From Panicum virgatum (taxonomy: Eukaryota > Streptophyta > Magnoliopsida > Poales > Poaceae), in the NCBI RefSeq assembly GCF_016808335.1, contig NC_053143.1, positions 3,629,398 through 3,693,397 on the forward strand: a stretch of DNA of 64,000 nucleotides, written 5' to 3'. The notes under the pieces were generated by a model, which made no database searches, was not told the origin of the DNA, and worked only from the letters and a program-made list of their open reading frames with translations. Of this stretch, positions 22,080 through 30,704 are shown in pieces. Both the position numbers and the translations under genes were made by a program. Position 1 is the stretch's first letter. Each line of letters begins with the position of its first letter.

Positions 22080-22202
22080 TGTTAAGGGTATTATAGTCAT
22101 AGCACCTAGTCTAGGGTTTGGGGTATCCTCTTATGTACTATATATTGCCCTTTGGGCCTCTCCAATACATCCAATATTTCAGCCTCTCTTCCATTCGTGA
22201 CA
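22080..22202 (+). repeat. 3' LTR of the short retrotransposon
   Basis: Identical to 20740-20862. Followed by the GCATC duplication and then the remaining PPR codons. Confidence 0.9.
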
Positions 22203-22310
22203 GCATCCACTACTTCCCTGCTAATGTCAGTTTTCTCGAGGGAGGAATATCGGCACCATGCAAAGTCCCTACCTGAAAAGTATCATTTTCTTGTGGATTT
22301 TAATAAATGA

Positions 22311-23319
22311 GGATTATTTCAGAGGAATTGGATTCTCAACTGTGTTTAGACATCTCTATGTGACCCCTAAATTTGTTGGAGTGATTGTCTCTCCAATGCA
22401 GTTATTATTTCTGTCTCAAGCTCTAGTTTACTTGCCATATTATGTGGTGGTCACCTTTACTCGGAGAAATGCTATCATGATAGTGCTCTTCAGTATCAAG
22501 TTTATCACCAAGTGAAAATTATCTTGTTTGCAGTTGCAGTTATGTTTAGAACAGATATCAATTTACAAGTTAATGGTACAACAAAGTTTAGATGCTTTTT
22601 GTTGCACAATTTGTTAAGGAATCATGCAGTTCCAAGGATGAAATCAATCAAAAGTGTTTACTGCTTGCAAATCAATGGATCTGGTAAGTTCAATACTATC
22701 ATTCATGGATTAAGAGATTATTAACATGTGCCCATTTAAGTAAGATATAGTAACAGAACTGCGTGGATTTGTGTTTACATAAATAATTTGTGTTTATTCC
22801 TTTCAAATTTGTTTTGAGATTGTCACATAAGGAACTGCATGGATTTGTGTGCAGAAGGCAGTGCACATTAAAAACCCATGCAAATGTTTGGGGGGCTGCA
22901 CAATAGAGAAGAGGGAGAAGAGAACATTTATATATTAGGTTCCTTCTCCACTGCCAAAGATGCATCTTAGTAACCTGTGTGCCAAATGCATTTTCATGAA
23001 ATGACCAAGTGCCACTGCCACCCTCACTGTATATTTCTGCGTGCAGGATTCTTCACTCTAGAGCCAAAGCCTTTAATCTTTTTATCCTCCATATTCTCCT
23101 CTATGACAGCTTGCAGTGAGCAAGGTGTGAAAAATTGCAGATTCAAGGAATGTTTCAACATATATTCCCCTCTACAGGCTTTTACTATAAATATAGGCCA
23201 ACTGGGGATGTGCACTTCACAGTTCCAAACCTTCATAGCTTACAAGGAGTACCAGAGCTCAGAAGCATCAGTATTCAGCACATAGCGCAACTATTGCAAA
23301 ACGCACAAGAGAACACACA
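22311..23319. other. 3' flank of PPR copy 2 and spacer
   Basis: The first 200 bp matches the flank of PPR copy 1. No gene is recognised beyond it. Confidence 0.5.
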
Positions 23320-24895
23320 ATGAGCTATTACGCAGCAGCTCTTCTGGTAAACTTCTAGTCGTTTCTCCATTGCCTAATGCTCTGATCTACCATTGATGCC
23401 AACACATGCTGCATGGATGATCAATCATTCAGGCTCTGTTCTCAAGGCGGTAAGGCGGACGCCTAGCAAGGTGGGGCGGCTGGACGCCTAGGCGAGCAAG
23501 GCGGGCGCCTAGGCGAGCAAGGCGGGCGCCTAGGCGAGCAAGGCGCAAATCGGTGGACGGCGCATGGACGCCTAGGCGACGCCTTGAGAACAGAGCATTC
23601 AGGTGGACGAAGCGGTACGAGAGTCGACTATGGGAGGACATATGTGGTGAGGCCAAAGGGAAGGCACCTAGCCACCATTGTGTGGCTCCATGGCCTAGGT
23701 GACAATGGAGCAAGGTACCAACTTATTGCTAGGCTCATACCGGCTTGTTCTTGTAAACTTCGCTTATTCAGATGATGGTCCTTCACACATGTTTTCTTGT
23801 GCAACTGACATTTGAATGCAAGAAACTACACTTGTCAATAAAGCAAACAGGAAAGAACTAGATTGTTGCAGTGTCGATGCGAAAACTTATTGCTTTGCAT
23901 CCTTTTGCTAGAAATGATTCAAGTGTCCTTTTTGTCTGTCCATGCATGCAGATATTCCTAGTACTGCTTTGCTCAAAGTAAATAATTCACTCACACCTAT
24001 TGCACACCTAACCACCTTCTGTGCTATGGACACTGATAATGCTTTCACTTTCCATTGAGAATGAATAGGAATGTCAAGTACTTATTGATTTGACATGATA
24101 ACATATAAAGTGGGCTAATAGTACGCACATACTGCATGATTGAAATTTTGTGTTAGGCAAGAATCCGAATTTACAGTTCCAGTTTATGACAAAGGACTGA
24201 ATTGCTGTATCTTGGTTGTGTCTCCACTATCAGAATTTCTAATGGGAGTTTTGGAGAAAAATCAGCTGATAGTAAAGCCTTTTGGTTTAGTACTACGCAT
24301 TTTTAAGAGTTGTTTCCAAGTTTGTGTATTTGTCCAGCTCAGCTTTAGATGTTCTTTACCCACTTACTCTTAATTTTCTGATATCACAAGGAAATGCAAA
24401 CATGAGCGTCTGGGTATGGATCAATTGATATGGATACAGATACAGCTTATCTTATTCCTCAGCCATCATGCAACAGTATCAGCATTTGCAATAGTAAAAA
24501 ATCAGAATAGTGCAGCTTATTTTGCTCAGCAGTAGGGCATGCCATCTGTTCTCACTGCAATAAAGTTTGTTTACCTTGAAGTTTATGTTCATGCAGATCA
24601 AGTGAATATGTCCAACAGCAGCAACCCATCCTGTGGCTGCTTTTGGTGGATTCCCTTGCACTGCTTGTGAGTTTCTTTCATGGAACTTATCAAAGAAGTG
24701 CTCTAAATACTCTGAAATATGGTAGTATTGCAGTTTCTCTGAATTCTGAAGCCTGAAAAATGTCTGATCACTATTTTCGGGAATGAAACAGGGTTTGATG
24801 TTGAGGACACATCAATAGATGGTAGAGATGACATTGAGGACTGGATGCTTCAGCTGAATACATTGCAAACCTGCTGTCATCTGAGCCATCCGATG
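23320..24895 (+). pseudogene. Acyl-protein thioesterase/carboxylesterase-like pseudogene
   Basis: Plus-strand exon remnants match plant acyl-protein thioesterase-like serine hydrolases. Exon 1 starts M-S-Y-Y at 23320-23346. Exon 2 (23603-23714) reads Y-G-R-T-Y-V-V-R-P-K-G-R-H then I-V-W-L-H-G-L-G-D-N-G-A. A third piece (24597-24668) is C-P-T-A-A-T-H-P-V then F-G-G-F-P-C-T-A. A fourth (24792-24895) is F-D-V-E-D-T-S-I-D-G-R-D-D-I-E. Lesions are a missing base in exon 1, a MITE before exon 2, TGG to TGA in the third piece, a damaged donor after it, and a one-base loss after D-I-E. The exons with the G-x-S-x-G nucleophile and catalytic Asp/His were not found. Confidence 0.75.
23434..23595. mobile_element. 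hAT-type MITE, 162 bp, at a splice acceptor
   Basis: CTCTGTTCTCAAGGCG is inverted as CGCCTTGAGAACAGAG. CATTCAGG is repeated at 23426-23433 and 23596-23603. The inside is a GC-rich 21-bp tandem repeat (GCCTAGGCGAGCAAG at 23486, 23507 and 23528). The duplicated CATTCAG carries the AG acceptor of the thioesterase exon 2, so an acceptor exists on both sides of the element. Confidence 0.85.
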
Positions 24896-25182
24896 GTATT
24901 AATCCCAGGATCATATCATCTAATCATTGAATAAGAAGAAAATGCTAGGCCTCATAATATTTCTTTTCTGATTGCTAGACCATGAGCCCATAAGTAGTTA
25001 ACATATTTATCCGTACGTTTACAGATTTACATAGTTGGATGAAACAATTGCTCTCTATTTTTCATTCCATTAATGTTCAGAACACGTGAGTGTAGTGAAG
25101 CTTGGGATCGGTGGTAGGTTGTATCTATGGTAGGTTGTACATAACTGTTTTCTTTTTTAATACAATGCTGTGGGGATCTTCC
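24896..25182. other. Spacer
   Basis: No further thioesterase exon or other feature was recognised. Confidence 0.4.
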
Positions 25183-25700
25183 TCACAGTTTAAATTCAAA
25201 AAAAAATGTTCTTTGGTAGGTTGGCTTGGTTAGTTCTGCAGGAACATTCTCGCCTTCATCACCTTCTATCATGTTTGGAGGGGAATTCACTTCTGGAGGA
25301 ACTGAACCCATGAATTCAGCAATAAGGTTCTGTGAAAGCGGACCTGAGAGGCCAAAAGCAAGAACATTAAATGAATTCATCTGCAATTTGGTGAGGCAAG
25401 AATATTTTAACTTGTGAATGGTTAAAATAGTTACATCAACTTCTTTGAGATCAACTCCATTCTCTTCAAGGAGGTTCATGAAATTGCTGAGGTTCTCTGC
25501 ACATAGAAAGTAAAACACTTTGATCAAATTCTAACATTTAATAGGGTATGGTTGCTCCAAAATACCTTGACAACTCCAGTTTCTGCTGTAAATCTTCCAG
25601 TGGCTATGTAGTGCCTCCTGCTAAAAAAACTGGAATGTTGAAATACACATCTCTTTTTTGTAGATGGATAAATCAGGTTGTACAAATATATTTAGCAATG
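25183..25700 (-). other. Unrecognised exon-like segments
   Basis: On the minus strand a segment N-L-S-N-F-M-N-L-L-E-E-N-G-V-D-L-K-E-V-D follows a TGTGCAG acceptor near 25501 and ends at a GTAACT donor near 25435. After an intron-like AT-rich gap, an AATTGCAG acceptor near 25390 leads into a longer open piece with P-L-S-Q-N-L-I-A-E-F-M-G-S-V-P-P-E. A third piece may lie at 25560-25650. Splice-like borders and amino-acid-like composition suggest a captured or decayed gene. I do not recognise the family. Confidence 0.35.
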
Positions 25701-25999
25701 CTAAATATATTTCAGTTTCTGAAGAGATTATGTTCTTGGAACCATGTGGGAGGTTCTGTATCAAGTAAACAATAAGAGAGATTATGTTCTTGACATAATT
25801 CTGAAGAGAATGGGATGACGACCCAAGTTTTTTGATAATTTTTTATTTTTATTTTCAATGTTCTTGTATTTCAGTTTTCCAATAGCTTGAGGTAACACAC
25901 GTAGGAAGAGAATATACAGCAAGTGACTTGCAGTTACTTTTTTTTTTACTTTGGGTTCAGGTGATATGAATTAGTCTAAGAGGCTGGTTCAAACATAGT

Positions 26000-26212
26000 T
26001 GAAAGCAAGAAAGGCTCGGGAAATTGGATGATTGATTAAAGGGAGTACATGATACATTATATAGGCAAGGGTCGTCTAGGGTTTATAGAATACACTCAAC
26101 CAACGGAGATCCTTGCCTAATACATATCAATCAACCATAAAACCCATGGCAGCCCTGGCCAATGGCAGGCGCCTAAAGCCCAACGGGCCAGCCTAAATAT
26201 GTCACGCTAACA
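26000..26212 (-). repeat. 3' LTR of the Copia element
   Basis: Downstream LTR in the minus-strand sense, next to the purine tract. Confidence 0.9.
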
Positions 26213-26472
26213 CCCCTCGCAGTCTGATCGTTAGCTGCTATGCACGTTCAGACTGGTCCTGAACTCCGTGAACACCGAAGAAGGGAGGCCTTTGGTGAAG
26301 ATGTCCGCATATTGAGATGAAGTCGGAACAGGCAGAACCCTCAGATCACCAATAGCGACCCGCTCGCGTACAAAGTGAAGATCAATCTCGATGTGCTTGG
26401 TGCGCTGATGCTAGACTTGGTTGGAGGTCATGTAAACTGCACTTGCACTGATGTTGTTGCAGTATACCAATG

Positions 26473-28487
26473 TCACGTGACAGTGAGGTGCATGGAGCTC
26501 TTGAAGAAGTTGGCATAACCATGTGGCCTCGGCGACACCATTAGCCACCGCGCGATACTCGGCTTCAGCACTAGATCTGGAGACGGTGTTCTGACGCTTC
26601 GAGGACTAGGAGATGAGATTGTCCTCAAGAAACACAACATAGCCTGAGGTAGACTTGCGTGTATCCGGACAACATACCCAGTCGGCATCAGTGTAGACTC
26701 GAAGATCAGTCGAAGAAGACAGTCGCAGCAAAAGACCAAGGTGAAGAGTGCCTCAAACATAGCGGAGGGTCCGTTTGAGGGCTGCAAGGTGAGGCTCCCT
26801 GGGGTCATGCATGTGAAGACAAATTTACTGCACAGCATAAGAAATATCCCGCCGGGTGAATGTCAAGTATTGTACAGCACCAGCAAGACTCCGGAAATCT
26901 GTAGGATCCAAAACAGGAGCACCATCAGCAGTGGCCACCTTAGGATTAGTATCAACTGGAGTAGAACACGGCTTGCACTCTGCCGTCCCAGCACGGTCAA
27001 GAATGTCCAACATATACTGTCGTTGTGAGAGTTGAAGACCATCACCGCAGCACTAAACATGCACACCAAGGAAGTGATGCAGTTCACCAAGGTCCTTCAT
27101 AGAAAACTCCTGCTGAAGAGCTGAGATAATCCGCCGAAGAAGATGTGGAGACGAGGCAGTGAAGACAATATCATCAACATATAGCAACAAATAAGCTATG
27201 TCCGATCCACGCTGGAAGACAAAGAGTGAAGAGTGAAGTATCTGACTTGGCTTCCAAAAGTCCAAGAGATAGCAAGTGCGTAGCAAACCGACTGTATCAA
27301 GCCCGAGGCGCCTGCTTCAACCCATATAAGGACTTGTTTAGACGGCAAACAACATCCGGATGGGTGGGATCCTCAAAACTAGAAGGCTGCATGCAATATA
27401 CTGCCTCAGTCAGTGTGCCATGCAGAAAGACATTCTTGACATCAAGCTGGTGAATGGGCCATTGACATGAGAGAGCCAGAGAGAGTACTGTGCGAACAGT
27501 AGCTGGCTTCACCATAGGATTGAAGGTTTCTGAGAAATTCACACCAGGGCACTGAGAAAAACCGTGAAGAACCCAACGTGCCTTGTACTGCTCGAGAGAC
27601 TCATCTGCCTGGAGCTTGTGCTTGAAGATCCACTTTCCAGTGACCATATTGGCCTCGACAGGACGAGGCACAAGATCCCAGGTGTGGTTCTGCGACAGAG
27701 CCTCATGTTCCTCCACCATTGCAGCTCGCCAATTAGGGTTAGCTAGAGCGCTACGGTAGGTGTTCGGGATGGGAGACAGAGTGGCGACGTGGAGGATGGG
27801 CCGGGCAGGCATCTGATAGCCTGTCTTGACGCGCGTCGCCATGCTGTGCTCGTTGCTCACTAGAGGGACAGCCACGATGCCCTTGGGCAAGGTCGGTGGT
27901 CCATCGGGTGCAGGAGCAGGAGCGCGCGGGCGGCGCGAGTACACCCTAGTGATCTCGCACGGCGGAGGGGCGAACGCAGGGGCCGCGGCCTGAGGTGGGA
28001 ACCCAGGCGGCGGGCCACGGGGTGCAGTAGAGGCCGAGATGGTCGTGCCGGCGACGTCTGACGGGGCCGTGCGTTGCGCGGGGGACAGGGTACCTGGCGC
28101 GCGCCGCACAGGTGGGATGTAGAGCACGCGTGCCGCACAGGTGGGACGTAGAGCGCGCGCCGAGGACCCAGAGGAGGACGCCAGAGGCTCTGAGGCCCCA
28201 GGAGGGACCACGGAGGAGTCCGCAGCTGTCACATCGGGACAGGCGGGCAAGGCGTCGAGGGAGGAACCTGCAGGGAAAACTTTGTGCATCGATTCAATAG
28301 AAGCGGGCACAACGTCAGTAGCATCCAAAAACTCAAAATCCGAGGCCTGGCGAGAGCCATCACGCTCAGCAAAAGGAAAGGCAGTTTCATCAAAGATGAC
28401 ATGTCGCGAGATGATGACTCGATTTGTAGATAAATCAAGGCAGCGACATCCTTTATGATGAGCGGAATAGCCAAGGAAGACGCACAT
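26473..28487 (-). pseudogene. Copia pol remnant (integrase end, RT, RNase H)
   Basis: From high to low coordinate on the minus strand: C-V-F-L-G-Y-S-A-H-H-K-G-C-R-C (end of the integrase region, about 28480), a Pro/Ala-rich linker, then the Copia reverse transcriptase W-R-A-A-M-V-E-E-H-E-A-L with Q-L-D-V-K-N-V-F-L-H-G and L-N-K-S-L-Y-G-L-K-Q-A-P-R-A (to 27297). In another frame come L-L-L-Y-V-D-D-I-V, the RT catalytic motif (27053-27286), then R-S-L-A-G-A-V-Q-Y-L-T-F-T-R-R-D-I-S-Y-A (26825-27013) and RNase H traces to 26473. At least three frame changes make it non-functional. Confidence 0.85.
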
Positions 28488-28530
28488 AGTGGAGCGGGGA
28501 GCGAGTTTGTGTGGGACAGTAGCGGAAAGG

Positions 28531-28878
28531 TTAGCGTAACACTTGCAGCCAAAGACTTGAAGGCGGCTTGGAGATCAGAGCGACGGCTAGCGCGGCGGCC
28601 GCCTGGGCTTCGGCGTCGCGGGTGCCGGCCATGGCCTCCTCCTCGGTGGCGTGGGAGAGCTCCAGGGCGGCGGCGTAGGCGGCCTGCTGCTCCTTGGCGA
28701 GCCGCTCAGCCTCCACAGCGGTGGCGTTGGCTTCGTCCGTGAGGGCAGGGGCGCTGGCGGAGGGGGCCTGAGGGGTGCTGGCGGCAGAGGCCTGAGGGGC
28801 GCCAGCGGCTGGTGTCTGGCCGCCGCTGGCCACAGCGTCGGTAGGTGAGGGGGGCTGGGTACCAGCCATGCGCGGCAC
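28531..28878 (-). pseudogene. Copia gag N-terminal remnant
   Basis: The minus-strand frame begins M-A-G-T-Q-P-P-S-P-T-D about 70 bp inside the primer site and continues as an Ala/Gln-rich stretch of about 110 residues. It breaks where the sequence passes into the integrase-RT segment. No C-x2-C-x4-H-x4-C knuckle remains, so the gag core was lost in the same deletion. Confidence 0.65.
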
Positions 28879-28948
28879 AGCAGGAAGCTACCACGCTAGG
28901 GTAGCGGAAGAGGGGGAATCTGAGGGGAGACCTGGACTCATGATACCA

Positions 28949-29161
28949 TGAAAGCAAGAAAGGCTCAAGAAATTGGATGATTGATTGAAGGGAGTACAGT
29001 GTACATTATATAGGCAAGGATCGTCTAGGGTTTATAGAATACACTCAATCAACGAAGATCCTTGCCAAATACATATCAATCTACCATAAAACCCACGGCG
29101 GCCCTGGCCAATGGCCGGAGCCTAAAGCCCAATGGGCCAGCCTAAATATGTCACACTAACA
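28949..29161 (-). repeat. 5' LTR of the Copia element
   Basis: Upstream LTR in the minus-strand sense, adjacent to the Met-tRNA primer site at 28937-28948. Confidence 0.9.
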
Positions 29162-29166
29162 ATAGT

Positions 29167-30704
29167 GATATTCAGAGTTTTCAGTAAACAGGAACATTAA
29201 GAACTGTACCAGAAATTGTTTGCTACAGAACTTCAAGTACCTGAAACAACTCAAATAAACAAGAAATAAAATAAAAAGGGACCACCAAAGATATTCAGAG
29301 TGCAAGTAGGAAGAAGTTAGAACCTCCAATGGTCTAAAATATTCAGAGTCTTCAGTTCAGACTACATGCTGTCGCTGTGTCGCATTTGTAGTCCAAGGAG
29401 AACTCTAACCAGCATTTGTGCTACAAGCGTACAACTCAACATGTAGTGTTTGTACCAATTCATTTTGTCCCGAATCCAGAACAAAACAACCAGTACCAGA
29501 AAATCTGAAAAAATGTTGTGTATTGGTAGCATAATTCACAGTCGCCTTGTTTGTTGAGCATATGTTTCTTGCCTGTTTTGTAAGGTCTAAAAACTGAAAT
29601 CTGAGAACAATCAAAACGTAAAGAAATCAGTTCAACTGACCAGAACTCGTATCTGCGCTTGAACTTGGCGTCCTACTTGAGCGCCGCCTCCTTGACCTCC
29701 AGCGCTCCCACAATCCCTGACCCAGCAGAACCAGTTGCCTCTCGCGACGGCCTCGCGGCTCCTGCGCGCCAGAACAGCGGCGCCAAACAGCGGCCGGCCG
29801 GTTGGCCCGCCGCTCCGCCGCCGCCAGGGCCGGCGCCAAACACTGCATTTTGTTGATTGTTTGTGAAGATATCCTCCACTCATGGTGAAGATACCCTGCA
29901 TATATGATCTGAACCTCTTGATCCTTGAGGTGATTCCTATAATTTGAGCTGTGAACTGATCTTTTTCTTTGTGGTTACAATATGAGGGGAAGAATGTTGG
30001 TGGTGATCTGAGTACGATTGAGCACAAAGGTTTATAGCTCTCTAATGCAAGTAATTTATGAATTGAGTGAAAAAAACATTTCCACATCTGATTGGCCAAA
30101 GAATGTTCGACGAGCACAGATCAATCAAGCTGGAAAAGGGGAAATGGAAATGCAAACTTCAGCAGAAATAGCACACTGCCAATACATTTTGAATTGGAAA
30201 CCGTTTGTCCAGCACGAATTAAGATCTTTGCTTTGTGAATCCCTTGAAAAATACTTGCTGGATTATTCATATGCTATAAGACTATCACGCAACTTTGCTT
30301 GTCCATACCGGTGTGGAGCTAAATTTCTGAGCAGGAACTAGCATGACTTGATCAGTGAAAGAGATGGCATACTGATGGAATTACTTCACCAAATGCCAAA
30401 ATTTAGCAATGTTTAAAATGCCAAGTATATGCATGCTTGTTGAGAGGAAAACCAAACGCGAGCAAATATATAACTTCCACCTCAGTTATCTATATATGTC
30501 ACCATTACAACTGCTACAAACACGACTTTACATGCAGTTCGCTTGCCTGTACTAGTGTGGAGCTAAATTTCGGAGCAGGAACTCAAGATTACTTGACCAA
30601 TGGCTCACTGCAAGTTCTCATTTGACTTCCGATGTATGTACACAGAAAGTGTTATACTAATACTATGTTAAAGTTGGTAGTATTTTTTTTTCAGTTTCAT
30701 GGGC
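29167..30704. other. Spacer with a GC-rich exon-like island
   Basis: 29632-29880 is a GC-rich island open on the minus strand (M-E-D-I-F-T-N-N-Q-Q-N-A then Gly/Ala-rich, later D-A-K-F-K-R-R-Y-E-F-W). It resembles a grass first exon but I cannot name it, and no partner exon was found. A word of about 50 bp containing GTGTGGAGCTAAATTT occurs at 30312-30340 and 30552-30580. Confidence 0.4.

Larger units (their letters stand above)
20740..22202 (+). mobile_element. Short non-autonomous LTR retrotransposon (TRIM/SMART-like), 1463 bp
   Basis: Two 123-bp LTRs (20740-20862 and 22080-22202) start TGTTAAGGG and end CGTGACA and are identical base for base by eye. GCATC flanks the element at 20735-20739 and 22203-22207. 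TGGTAACAGAGCTC right after the left LTR matches an initiator-Met tRNA primer site with one change, and GAGGGGGGG precedes the right LTR as polypurine tract. The 1.2-kb interior is GC-rich to about 21400 and has no gag or pol motif, so it must be moved in trans, probably by a Copia element judging from the primer site and short LTRs. Identical LTRs imply recent insertion. Confidence 0.9.
18464..22310 (+). pseudogene. Rf-like PPR pseudogene, copy 2
   Basis: This P-class PPR gene is closely similar in order and length to rice Rf1-type restorers, which bind mitochondrial transcripts. From ATG 18464 one frame continues to 20739 and resumes at 22208, ending at TGA 22308-22310. That is about 792 residues when the retrotransposon is left out. 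Motifs include P-N-V-V-S-Y-N-T-V-V-N-G-L and P-D-V-V-T-Y-H-L-L-L-D-Y. Two in-frame stops interrupt it: TGA 18914-18916 and TAG 19892-19894. No frameshift is seen. One repeat near 19165 lacks two residues relative to copy 1. Shorter open pieces restart at 18920 and 19916. The last 34 or so codons are separated by the retrotransposon at 20740-22202. Confidence 0.85.
26000..29161 (-). mobile_element. Ty1/Copia retrotransposon with internal deletion
   Basis: Two LTRs of 213 bp (26000-26212 and 28949-29161) start TGAAAGCAAG and end CTAACA on the plus strand, differing at about 17 positions. ATAGT flanks it at 25995-25999 and 29162-29166. Read on the minus strand, TGGTATCATGAG next to the right LTR is the Met-tRNA primer site and GCGAGGGG next to the left LTR is the purine tract. 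The interior is only 2.7 kb: a gag start is joined directly to the end of integrase and reverse transcriptase, so protease and most of integrase are gone. The 8% LTR divergence makes it much older than the element in PPR copy 2. Confidence 0.9.
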
